Shown here: positions 5,693-12,578 of the stretch, in pieces
How positions within the stretch are numbered: position 1 is the stretch's first letter
Layout: every line of letters starts with the position of its first letter
From: an uncultured Lachnospiraceae bacterium
GTDB taxonomy: Bacteria > Bacillota > Clostridia > Lachnospirales > Lachnospiraceae
Assembly: GCA_910586725.1 (NCBI GenBank)
Contig: CAJUJL010000045.1
Location: 1 to 22,217, forward strand
DNA: 22,217 nucleotides
Direction: 5' to 3'
The notes under the pieces: model-generated
Seen by the model: the letters and a program-made list of their open reading frames with translations, nothing else
What the model was told of the DNA's origin: nothing
Database searches by the model: none
Position numbers and translations under genes: made by a program

Positions 5693-6868
5693 TCAGGCCT
5701 TTTGCCTTGAACTTTTGTATTTGGATATGGCAAGCGCGACCGCAAAAATTGCTATGCCGTAGAGAGCCTGGATTCCAAGATTATTTTGATAGGCGGCCAG
5801 ATCAAATGCATCGTTTCCAAAACCGGAAATCATGTCGTTGTTTTTGATGTACCAATAAAGCGGAAGATATTTGGAAAACGCAAGAACGTTTTCTCCCAAT
5901 ATCTGTTGAGGAATAAAAATGCCGCACAAAAAGCTCATTCCAAGCGTTAAAACATTGTTGATCATATTAATGGTGTTGCCGGAAGGTGAAAAACAGGCTA
6001 CGACAAGGGAGAGAGAAACGCCAACCGGCAGCAGCAGAAAGCTGTTTGCAATACATAAAAGCCCCTTTTCGGAAAATATAGCCGTACCACACAGAACGCC
6101 GAAGGTTATGATAAATAATGCCCATATGCAAAGGCAATAAATCACGCTTGCGAATGCAATTTGTAAATTGCGGTTAAGCAGACTAATAGAAGAGCATGAC
6201 GTTCGTTTCGCAATATTTTTTTCCTGAAAAATGGTTAAAATGGGAGTCAGTCCGGTTAAAATCATGCTGACAATAACGTAAGCAAGAAACTGATACAGGT
6301 AATAAATTTCCGTCATAGAAGAGTCGTTGTCCCCTTCGTCATCAAATTCCACCATCTGCACCTGATTGGAGGCTTCCGTTAGCGTGGCCGTGGCCTGAGA
6401 AAAAGCCTGATCGGGAGAAAAACCTCCGGTGAGGCATATCTTGATTGTTTTCAGAAAAGACTGAATCTGTTCATCAATAAACGCGCTGCTGTAAACGCCC
6501 GGAATCTGGACGGTTTCATATAAGTCTTCCTTGGCACCGGAAAGCAGTTTGTTTTCAAAGCCATCGGGAAGAATCAGGATATAATCGATGGTGCGGTAAA
6601 ACAGACCGTCGAGCAGCGCCGCGTTATCGTATGGAAGCGGCGTAAGCGTATGCATTGTTTCCAGGTAATTGCACAATGTTTCCGAAGCTGCGGAGTTATC
6701 CTCGTCAATGATTCCGACTTCAAGAGAGGCGGTTTTGAAAGAAGAATTTTTGGGGTCGGAGCCGTTATTGGCAGCAGCAACCGCAATGGCGCAAAATATC
6801 AAAAAGTACATCAGGGTAACCGGTAAATGTTTTCTGGCCGATTTAAAAAATGCTTTAAAGACTTGCAT
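5693..6868 (-). CDS. ABC-2 type transporter permease (second permease of the operon)
   Basis: A 391-residue membrane protein. It has one N-terminal helix (about 15-34), a large outer domain of roughly 140 residues (GIIDEDNSAASETLCNYLET and on), then five helices in the C-terminal half, including FLAYVIVSMILTGLTPILTI and a PLYWYIKNND segment before the last helix. This is the layout of ABC-2 exporters of the DrrB/YhfL-like class that pair with a separate ATPase. The ATG start at 6868 has GGAGG seven bases upstream. It overlaps the end of the upstream permease by 14 bases, so the two are translated together and probably form a heterodimer. Substrate unknown; the neighbouring two-component system suggests an antimicrobial or envelope-related compound. 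Confidence 0.85.
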   Translation of the reverse strand: MQVFKAFFKSARKHLPVTLMYFLIFCAIAVAAANNGSDPKNSSFKTASLEVGIIDEDNSAASETLCNYLETMHTLTPLPYDNAALLDGLFYRTIDYILILPDGFENKLLSGAKEDLYETVQIPGVYSSAFIDEQIQSFLKTIKICLTGGFSPDQAFSQATATLTEASNQVQMVEFDDEGDNDSSMTEIYYLYQFLAYVIVSMILTGLTPILTIFQEKNIAKRTSCSSISLLNRNLQIAFASVIYCLCIWALFIITFGVLCGTAIFSEKGLLCIANSFLLLPVGVSLSLVVACFSPSGNTINMINNVLTLGMSFLCGIFIPQQILGENVLAFSKYLPLYWYIKNNDMISGFGNDAFDLAAYQNNLGIQALYGIAIFAVALAISKYKSSRQKA

Positions 6869-8036
6869 ACGTTTTCCTCCTTATCATCAGGCAGCCGGAG
6901 CCGGTAAATATGGCTGCAATCAGCAGCAGAACGAAGAGATTTGCGCCGTACCGCGCGGTTACGCCGTAAATATTTAATGTCAGAAAGCTGTCGGAAATCA
7001 AAACCGCGGGGTTGATGTCATTGATCAGTGGGCAAAAGGATTCTACTGCCATACGCATATTATCAATCATCAGGCCGCTTAAAAAACAGCAGAGCAGCGA
7101 TACGGAAATCATAATACCGTTTTTGACGGGTTCGCTGACGCGTCCGATGCTTCCGATCAAAAAGCCAAAGCTTACGCCCAGAATGCATCCGATCAGAGAG
7201 GTCAGTAAAATCAGAGGCAGAGACGTGCCAAAATCAACTTTTATAATGTAAACGAGATACAGAACGTTTACGGCTACGCAGAAAAACTGCGAAAGCAGGC
7301 AGGAAAGAAGCTGTGCGGCGACAGAGTGAAATTTGCTGCCCGGAGAAACGCATTTTCTGGCCCCCAGCGCGGAAAGATTTGCCTGATGGTGCATGGCAAT
7401 GTAGGCGCCCGCAAATGAGGTAAACAGACAGGCCATTGCAATCAGGTTAAAATAATATTGTACGATGGAGTCCATATTGCCTGACGTAAGGGTTAACGCA
7501 GTTCCATAGTCAGCGTTGGATTCGGCCATGGAAATGATGTCTGGAAGTTTTTGCGGAGACTGCCTGGCAATATCTGTAATAATGCCTGCGTTTGTGCGGT
7601 ATTGCCGTAAAATCGTTTCCAGAATGCTCTGTTCTAAGGCGAGAGTTGTCGCATTTGCATTGTCATTGGAAGCGCAGTGCAGCGTAACGTCCTCTCCAAC
7701 TTTAAAAATTCCGCGTATGCGATTTCCTTCCAGCAAAGTGATAGCGTCATCCCAGTCTGTATAGGTCAGCTCTAACAAAGGCTGCTTTTCTTCGTCGCTT
7801 AACAGATGCATAACGTTTTCAAAGGCTTCATTTTCGGTTCCTTCTTCCAGACACACGGCTGCGGGAATCGTATGAAAATTTTCGGTTGCATTGCTTAGGT
7901 TGTCAAAGGCAAAATGGAACATAGTTCCCAAAATGACAGGAAACAATAAGACCCAGAACAATTCTTCTTTTTGCCGCAGCACGCGGATTACTTCATATTT
8001 AAATTCGTGTAAAAACAAGAAAAGCCCTCCTCTCAT
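6855..8036 (-). CDS. ABC-2 type transporter permease (first permease of the operon)
   Basis: A 393-residue protein of the same plan as its neighbour. It has a cytoplasmic start with one helix (ELFWVLLFPVILGTMFHFAF, about residues 27-46), an outer domain of about 150 residues, then five to six helices including LIAMACLFTSFAGAYIAMHH and IMISVSLLCCFLSGLMID. The ATG at 8036 overlaps the stop of the ATPase gene (ATGA). However, a GAGGAGGG lies just inside the frame and would suit a TTG start at 8018, giving LFLHEFKYEV as the beginning; both starts are possible. The two permeases are only distantly alike, which points to a heterodimeric exporter with the ATPase. Substrate unknown. Confidence 0.85.
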   Translation of the reverse strand: MRGGLFLFLHEFKYEVIRVLRQKEELFWVLLFPVILGTMFHFAFDNLSNATENFHTIPAAVCLEEGTENEAFENVMHLLSDEEKQPLLELTYTDWDDAITLLEGNRIRGIFKVGEDVTLHCASNDNANATTLALEQSILETILRQYRTNAGIITDIARQSPQKLPDIISMAESNADYGTALTLTSGNMDSIVQYYFNLIAMACLFTSFAGAYIAMHHQANLSALGARKCVSPGSKFHSVAAQLLSCLLSQFFCVAVNVLYLVYIIKVDFGTSLPLILLTSLIGCILGVSFGFLIGSIGRVSEPVKNGIMISVSLLCCFLSGLMIDNMRMAVESFCPLINDINPAVLISDSFLTLNIYGVTARYGANLFVLLLIAAIFTGSGCLMIRRKTYASL

Positions 8037-8980
8037 GCGTTATCCCGCAGCTCTTTTCCGGTAATTTCCAGAAATACGTCGTTTAGCGTCGGAAGTTCGG
8101 AATATACGCGGTCAAACGAAAGATTATGCCGCTGTAAGTATTCCAGTATATGAACCAGATTGTGCCGGCCGCCGGAACATTGGATATTGAGCTGGCAGCC
8201 TTCATAATTGACGCGTAATACATGCGGAAGCTGCTGTAAATTCTGCAAATGTTCTCCGGACAGCATCGGGACTTCAATCTTGATTTTTTCACTTTTTTTA
8301 ATCATCTGTTTTAATTCATCGGAAGCGCCCACGGCAATATTTTTTCCGCCGTCCATGATGGAAATCCGGCTGCAGATTTGCTCCACTTCTTCCATATAAT
8401 GTGACGTGTAAATAATGGTAGCGCCTTTTTTGTTCAAATCCACAATTCCTTCTAAGATTTTGTTGCGGCTCTGCGGATCCACGGCTACGGTCGGCTCGTC
8501 TAAGATGATGAGCTTTGGTTTGTGGGCAATGCCGCATGCAATATTTAAACGGCGCAGAAGGCCGCCGGAGAGTTTTTTGGGATAAAATTTTCTGAATTGC
8601 TCCAGTTCGACAAAAGAAATCGCTTCTTCCACATAGTCTCTTCTGGTTTTTTTGTCTCTGATGTAGAGGCCGCAGAAATAGTCGATATTTTCATAGACGG
8701 TCAAAGTATCAAAGACAGCGACGTTTTGCATCACAATGCCAATCTGGCGTTTTAAGTCATAGCTGTCGGGACGCATGGTTTTTCCAAATACTTCTATGGT
8801 TCCTTTGTCAAAGGAGAGAAGGGATAAAATACAGTTGATGGTTGTGGTTTTGCCGGAACCATTCGGGCCGAGGAGGCCAAAAATCTCTCCTTCGTTGATT
8901 TCTATGCTGAAATGGTCAAGGGCGATAAAGTCTTTGTAGCGTTTTACAAGATTTTCGATTTTTATAACGGGTGTCTGCAT
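8033..8980 (-). CDS. ABC transporter ATP-binding protein
   Basis: The 315-residue ATPase powers the exporter formed with the two downstream permeases. Visible motifs: Walker A GPNGSGKTT (38-46), Q-loop at Gln85, signature LSGGL (137-141) in place of the usual LSGGQ, Walker B LIILDEP (157-163) and H-loop TSH (192-194). The C-terminal 90 residues form the extra domain common in DrrA/CcmA-like ATPases, ending NDVFLEITGKELRDNA. The frame stays open upstream to 9076, but AGGAAG ahead of ATG 8980 fixes the start, and MQTPVIKIENLVKRYKDF is the normal beginning for this family. It overlaps the next gene by four bases. It is divergent from the kinase gene, with 133 bp between them that probably holds both promoters. 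Confidence 0.92.
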   Translation of the reverse strand: MQTPVIKIENLVKRYKDFIALDHFSIEINEGEIFGLLGPNGSGKTTTINCILSLLSFDKGTIEVFGKTMRPDSYDLKRQIGIVMQNVAVFDTLTVYENIDYFCGLYIRDKKTRRDYVEEAISFVELEQFRKFYPKKLSGGLLRRLNIACGIAHKPKLIILDEPTVAVDPQSRNKILEGIVDLNKKGATIIYTSHYMEEVEQICSRISIMDGGKNIAVGASDELKQMIKKSEKIKIEVPMLSGEHLQNLQQLPHVLRVNYEGCQLNIQCSGGRHNLVHILEYLQRHNLSFDRVYSELPTLNDVFLEITGKELRDNA

Positions 8981-9040
8981 AAAATCTTCCTTTCTGTTCT
9001 GTTCTGATTCTACGATATAAAATTGTCTGCCAAAATAGAA

Positions 9041-9075
9041 GTGAATCAAATCACGATTCCATGTGACAAATGTCA
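9041..9075. promoter_or_regulatory. Inverted repeats in the divergent promoter region (candidate operator)
   Basis: Two short palindromes lie next to each other. GTGAATCAAATCAC (9041-9054) has GTGA/TCAC arms. TGACAAATGTCA (9064-9075) has TGACA/TGTCA arms around two bases. The second overlaps the -35 and spacer of the kinase promoter. They are plausible binding sites for the response regulator encoded next door, which would let it control both directions. Binding is inferred. Confidence 0.4.
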
Positions 9076-9090
9076 ATTATTTGATATAAT
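9062..9090 (+). promoter_or_regulatory. Promoter of the histidine kinase operon
   Basis: TGTGAC (9062-9067), a 17-bp spacer and a consensus TATAAT (9085-9090), 24 bp before the kinase start codon. It overlaps the TGACA-AA-TGTCA palindrome. Confidence 0.6.
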
Positions 9091-9113
9091 AATTCAAAAA
9101 AGGAAGGGAAAAG

Positions 9114-10193
9114 ATGGATGAATTTACGGATAAACTTATTTTGATCGCATTGGCGTTTCTTTTGCTTTTAGAGCAAAAGGAGACGGGGAATTCTGTCGTT
9201 GCGCTGCTTATTGCGGTTACGGCTGCCGCTCTTGGAATTTATATAGAAGAAAAAAAGATTTTGTATTTGTTGTTTGCCGTCGTTTTTGCGCTCTCTCTTA
9301 TTGAACCGTTTCTGGTTTTCTTTTTTCCGGTATTTTTCTATGATATGGCGCGGCAGAAAATGTACGTCATGGGCGCATTGTTTTTAGTGCTGTTTGGCTT
9401 AAATCTTCCGGAAACAATGGAACGGATTGCCGCCTGGGTTTTAGCCGCCGTGATTTCCCTGCTTTTTGCATATAAGACAGAAAAAAAGCAATATTTATCG
9501 AATGAGCTGATCCGCATTCGGGACAGCGGGGTAGAATTGAATCTGGCGCTAAAAGAGAAGAACAGGAGCCTTTTGGAAAAACAGGACTATGAAATCCATC
9601 TTGCGACATTAAGCGAGAGAAACCGGATTGCAAGGGAGATCCACGACAACGTAGGACATATGGTTTCAAGGCTGATCTTAATGACGGGCGCACTTCTTAC
9701 GGTAGAGAAAGAGGGTATTGTGCACGACCAGCTTTTGAGCATGAAAGATACGCTGAATCAGGCCATGGACAGTATTCGAAAGAGCGTGCATGACCTCCAT
9801 GAGGACGCGGTTGACTTAAGACAGGCAGTGGATGAAATATTAGAGCCGGTCCGCGCAAAATACGAGGTAAGGCTGGAGTATGACATGTCAAAAGAAGTTC
9901 CGAGGAAGGTAAAATACTGCTTGATTGCCACAACAAAAGAAGCGGTTTCCAATATTATAAAACACAGCAACGGAAACCGGATTGCAGTCAGTATGCGGGA
10001 GCATCCCGCATTTTACCAGTTTTCCATCAAGGATAACGGGACAGTGCAAAAAGAAAGGAAGGGCAGGGGGATTGGATTGCAGAATATGAAAGAAAGAGTG
10101 GATTCTTTGGGAGGATCATTTTATATTCACACCAAAACGGGATTTGAAATATTTCTTACGATTCCTAAAACGGAGGAAGCGCTATGCGGGTAG
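9114..10193 (+). CDS. Sensor histidine kinase, NarL/LiaS-type (HisKA_3)
   Basis: The 359-residue kinase has five to six closely spaced N-terminal helices (about residues 7-120) with hardly any outer loop, then a short coiled linker (about 125-165). The dimerisation box SERNRIAREIHDNVGHMVSR carries the phosphorylated His177. The HATPase_c domain (about 265-350) has an N-box TTKEAVSNIIKHS and a GRGIGLQNMKERV G-box. Membrane-embedded sensors of this build usually detect cell-envelope stress or act together with a neighbouring ABC transporter rather than binding an outside ligand. The start follows GGAAGGG. The gene overlaps the regulator gene by 10 bases and is divergent from the ABC exporter operon, its likely target or partner. 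Confidence 0.92.
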   Translation: MDEFTDKLILIALAFLLLLEQKETGNSVVALLIAVTAAALGIYIEEKKILYLLFAVVFALSLIEPFLVFFFPVFFYDMARQKMYVMGALFLVLFGLNLPETMERIAAWVLAAVISLLFAYKTEKKQYLSNELIRIRDSGVELNLALKEKNRSLLEKQDYEIHLATLSERNRIAREIHDNVGHMVSRLILMTGALLTVEKEGIVHDQLLSMKDTLNQAMDSIRKSVHDLHEDAVDLRQAVDEILEPVRAKYEVRLEYDMSKEVPRKVKYCLIATTKEAVSNIIKHSNGNRIAVSMREHPAFYQFSIKDNGTVQKERKGRGIGLQNMKERVDSLGGSFYIHTKTGFEIFLTIPKTEEALCG

Positions 10194-10822
10194 TGATCAT
10201 TGATGACGATGTTTTAGTTTCCATGTCTTTAAAAACCATTTTGGAGGCGGAAGAGGAAATTACGGTAACGTGTTTGGGCAGCAGCGGCGAAGAGGCGGTT
10301 CAGTTGTATGAAAAAGAAAAACCGGACGTGCTGTTGATGGATATAAGGATGGGAGGGATGACAGGCCTTGAGGCCGCGGAACAAATATTGGCCGGGGATC
10401 CAAAAGCCAGGATATTGTTTCTGACTACGTTTTCCGATGACGAGTATGTGGTAAACGCGCTTCGCATGGGCGGACGCGGGTATATTTTAAAACAGGATTA
10501 TGAGGGAATCGTTCCGGCGATAAAAGCGGTGTACAGAGGACAGACAGTTGTCTGCGGCGATATTGCCGGAAAAATTACGTCTCTTATGAGTCATAATTTT
10601 GCGCCGTTTGATTACAGAATGTACGGGATCAATGAAAAGGAGCAGGAAATCATAGAACAGGTTGCGCTGGGGTTAAGCAATAAGGAAATTGCCGCAAAAT
10701 TATTTTTAAGCGAAGGAACGGTCCGCAATTATGTCAGCGTAATATTAGAAAAATTAGACTTGCGGGACAGAACACAGCTGGCGGTTTTTTATTATAGAAA
10801 GGAAAAGGAAAATGATATTTGA
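10184..10822 (+). CDS. Response regulator, NarL/FixJ family (LuxR-type HTH)
   Basis: A 212-residue regulator. The receiver domain (1-120) has the acidic pocket DDD (7-9), phospho-acceptor Asp53 (LLMDIRMGG), Thr81/82 (FLTTFS) and Lys103 (YILKQD). The C-terminal LuxR-type helix-turn-helix (about 148-205) reads INEKEQEIIEQVALGLSNKE, then IAAKLFLSEGTVRNYVSVIL. It starts inside the end of the kinase gene and itself overlaps tatD by 11 bases, so all three are translated from one message. It probably binds DNA in the region between kinase and ABC genes when phosphorylated. Confidence 0.93.
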   Translation: MRVVIIDDDVLVSMSLKTILEAEEEITVTCLGSSGEEAVQLYEKEKPDVLLMDIRMGGMTGLEAAEQILAGDPKARILFLTTFSDDEYVVNALRMGGRGYILKQDYEGIVPAIKAVYRGQTVVCGDIAGKITSLMSHNFAPFDYRMYGINEKEQEIIEQVALGLSNKEIAAKLFLSEGTVRNYVSVILEKLDLRDRTQLAVFYYRKEKENDI

Positions 10823-11594
10823 ATCACATGCACACTATGACGATCAAAAATTTGACAAAGACAGGGATGTTTTGCTTGAAACGCTGTTTTGCGGCCGGAT
10901 TTGCGGCATTATAAATGTGGGGGCTTCCATTGAGAGCACAAAAGCCTCGATTGCGCTGGCCGAAAAGTATGAAAAAATATATGCGGCGGTTGGCGTGCAT
11001 CCCAGCGATGTTAAAGAATTGAATGAAGAGAATTTTCTTTGGTTAAAACAACAGACAGGACACAAAAAAACGGTTGCAGTTGGGGAAATCGGACTGGATT
11101 ATTATTGGGAAAAGGAGAAAGACGCGCGGGAAAACCAGAAATATTGGTTTCGTCGGCAGATGGAGCTGGCGGCAGAATGCGGCCTTCCGGTCATTATTCA
11201 TTCAAGAGACGCCGCAGAGGATACAATGAAAATCATGAAAGACGTACATGCCCAAAACATTCCCGGCGTTGTTCACTGTTATTCGTATTCGCCCGAGCTG
11301 GCAAAAGAATTTGTAAAAATGGGCTATTTTATTGGCGTAGGAGGCGTCGTAACATTTAAAAACGCAAAGAAGCTAAAAGAAACGGTAGAGCAGATTCCTT
11401 TGGATAAGATTCTGCTTGAGACAGATGCGCCATACATGGCGCCTGAGCCGTACCGCGGAAAGCGCAACGATTCCGGAATGCTTACTTTTGTGGCGGAAAA
11501 AATTGCAGAGATAAAAGGAATTTCACCACAAGAGGTGGAAGAGGCCACGATGAAAAATGTAAGAGAGCTTTTTCGAATCTCATCTTTTTCATAA
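10812..11594 (+). CDS. tatD: TatD-family metal-dependent deoxyribonuclease
   Basis: The 260-residue hydrolase is of the amidohydrolase-fold TatD family, 3'-5' DNases linked to DNA repair or turnover in other bacteria. Metal ligands are visible: HAH (His6, His8), the Glu of AVGEIGLDYYW, the His of VIIHSRDA and of VVHCYS, and the Asp of ILLETDAPYMAP. The length is normal for the family. Its start lies inside the response regulator gene, so expression appears coupled to the two-component system, an unusual neighbourhood because tatD more often follows metG in Firmicutes. No clear terminator follows; the next promoter starts 18 bp downstream. Confidence 0.92.
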   Translation: MIFESHAHYDDQKFDKDRDVLLETLFCGRICGIINVGASIESTKASIALAEKYEKIYAAVGVHPSDVKELNEENFLWLKQQTGHKKTVAVGEIGLDYYWEKEKDARENQKYWFRRQMELAAECGLPVIIHSRDAAEDTMKIMKDVHAQNIPGVVHCYSYSPELAKEFVKMGYFIGVGGVVTFKNAKKLKETVEQIPLDKILLETDAPYMAPEPYRGKRNDSGMLTFVAEKIAEIKGISPQEVEEATMKNVRELFRISSFS

Positions 11595-11612
11595 AATATT
11601 AAAATCTCCTCA

Positions 11613-11641
11613 TTGACACGAAATGCCTTGAGTGATAGTAT
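11613..11641 (+). promoter_or_regulatory. Promoter of the hemolysin III-like gene
   Basis: Perfect TTGACA (11613-11618), a 17-bp spacer and TAGTAT (11636-11641). The RNA should start near 11648, just before a perfect inverted repeat. Confidence 0.75.
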
Positions 11642-11654
11642 TGAATAAAATGAT

Positions 11655-11675
11655 ATGTAGTAATCAATACTACAT
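11655..11675 (+). promoter_or_regulatory. Perfect palindrome in the leader of the hemolysin III-like gene (candidate operator)
   Basis: ATGTAGTA (11655-11662), ATCAA, TACTACAT (11668-11675): 8-bp arms around five bases. Part of it, TCAATACTA (11664-11672), also mirrors TAGTATTGA (11636-11644), which contains the promoter -10 box. The site sits at about +7 to +27, where a bound repressor would block transcription. The regulator is unknown. As RNA it could form only a short hairpin, so a DNA operator is more likely. Confidence 0.55.
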
Positions 11676-11702
11676 AATAAAGAAGTGAAAAGGAGGAGCA
11701 TT

Positions 11703-12353
11703 ATGCAAATTACAATTCGAGAGCCGGGAAGCGCAATTACGCACTATATTGGAATGCTGCTGTCGTTGTTTGCGGCGATTCCGCTGCTTGTTGAAGCGGG
11801 AATCAGCCAGATACCGTCCGCCATAACGGCCATGGGTATTTTTATTTTGGCCGTAATTTTATTATATGCCGCATCGGCAACCTACCATGCATTAAACGTC
11901 AAAGACGGCATTTTAAAAATATTCCGGAAACTGGATCATATGATGATTTTTGTTTTGATAGCCGGAACGTATACGCCTGTCTGTATGCTGGTATTATCGG
12001 GAAAAACAGGAAAAATAATGCTTGCTTTGATTTGGGGGATTGCGATTGCGGGGATGCTGCTAAAAGCGTTCTGGATTAGCTGTCCGAAATGGTTTTCTTC
12101 TATGATTTATATTGCGATGGGCTGGGTATGTCTGATTGTTTTTCCGGTCTTAATGAACAGGCTATCTGCGGCTGCATTTGCCTGGCTTTTGGCCGGAGGG
12201 GTACTGTATACCGCCGGCGGCATCGTCTATGCATTGAAATTAAAAGGTTTGAATGACATGCATAAATATTTTGGCAGCCACGAAATTTTTCATCTGTTTG
12301 TAATGGCCGGAAGTTTTTGTCATTTTGTTGTAATGTACTGTATTGTCCTTTGA
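11703..12353 (+). CDS. Hemolysin III / PAQR-family membrane protein
   Basis: The 216-residue integral membrane protein has about seven helices. Family marks: a His in SAITHYIGMLL in the first helix, the ATYHAL motif, LDHMMIFVLIAGTYTPVCML in the centre, and the HEIFHLFVMAGSFCHF end with its HxxxH pair. These conserved His/Asp/Ser positions form a metal site in PAQR proteins. The bacterial members (YqfA/TrhA, hemolysin III) are linked to membrane fluidity; the historical haemolysin label is weakly founded. I chose ATG 11703 because AGGAGG lies six bases upstream; the ORF opens 18 bases earlier without a ribosome site. It stands alone behind a strong promoter and a perfect palindrome. Confidence 0.9.
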   Translation: MQITIREPGSAITHYIGMLLSLFAAIPLLVEAGISQIPSAITAMGIFILAVILLYAASATYHALNVKDGILKIFRKLDHMMIFVLIAGTYTPVCMLVLSGKTGKIMLALIWGIAIAGMLLKAFWISCPKWFSSMIYIAMGWVCLIVFPVLMNRLSAAAFAWLLAGGVLYTAGGIVYALKLKGLNDMHKYFGSHEIFHLFVMAGSFCHFVVMYCIVL

Positions 12354-12391
12354 TCAAAAGGGCTCCATTACAGCCTCCGCCCTTAAATGCA

Positions 12392-12413
12392 GAAGCTTTG
12401 AAGCTTCATTTGT
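12392..12413 (+). terminator. Weak terminator-like hairpin after the hemolysin III-like gene
   Basis: GAAGC (12392-12396) and GCTTC (12403-12407) form a short stem followed by ATTTGTT. It is the only candidate in this gap and could be a chance palindrome. Confidence 0.3.
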
Positions 12414-12441
12414 TAACATAATTTTAATAAAATGTGAGGGG

Positions 12442-12470
12442 TTGACAAGAATATTACATTGTGATATTAT
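12442..12470 (+). promoter_or_regulatory. Promoter of the SH3-SleB wall hydrolase gene
   Basis: Perfect TTGACA (12442-12447), a 17-bp spacer and TATTAT (12465-12470). It gives a leader of about 100 nt. A second TATAAT at 12533-12538 lacks a -35 and is less convincing. Confidence 0.75.
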
Positions 12471-12503
12471 CATGTCGTAACATTTTTGTAACAAATGTAA
12501 TAT
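12451..12503 (+). promoter_or_regulatory. 10-bp inverted repeat straddling the wall hydrolase promoter
   Basis: ATATTACATT (12451-12460) lies in the promoter spacer and its exact reverse complement AATGTAATAT is at 12494-12503, with 33 bp between. The arms flank the -10 box and the RNA start, and their centres are about four helical turns apart. That spacing would suit a regulator dimer pair that loops the DNA. The right arm is preceded by GTAACA repeated at 12477-12482 and 12488-12493. No regulator is identified. Confidence 0.45.
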
Positions 12504-12578
12504 TTCTGAATAGAAATGCGATAAAGTATTAATATAATGAACACATTTCTGACAGAAAATACACGTGGAGGTTGAATG

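Noticed and set aside
12533..12538. TATAAT as a second promoter of the wall hydrolase gene
   Set aside because: No -35 box or extended -10 at suitable distance; the upstream TTGACA/TATTAT pair is far better.
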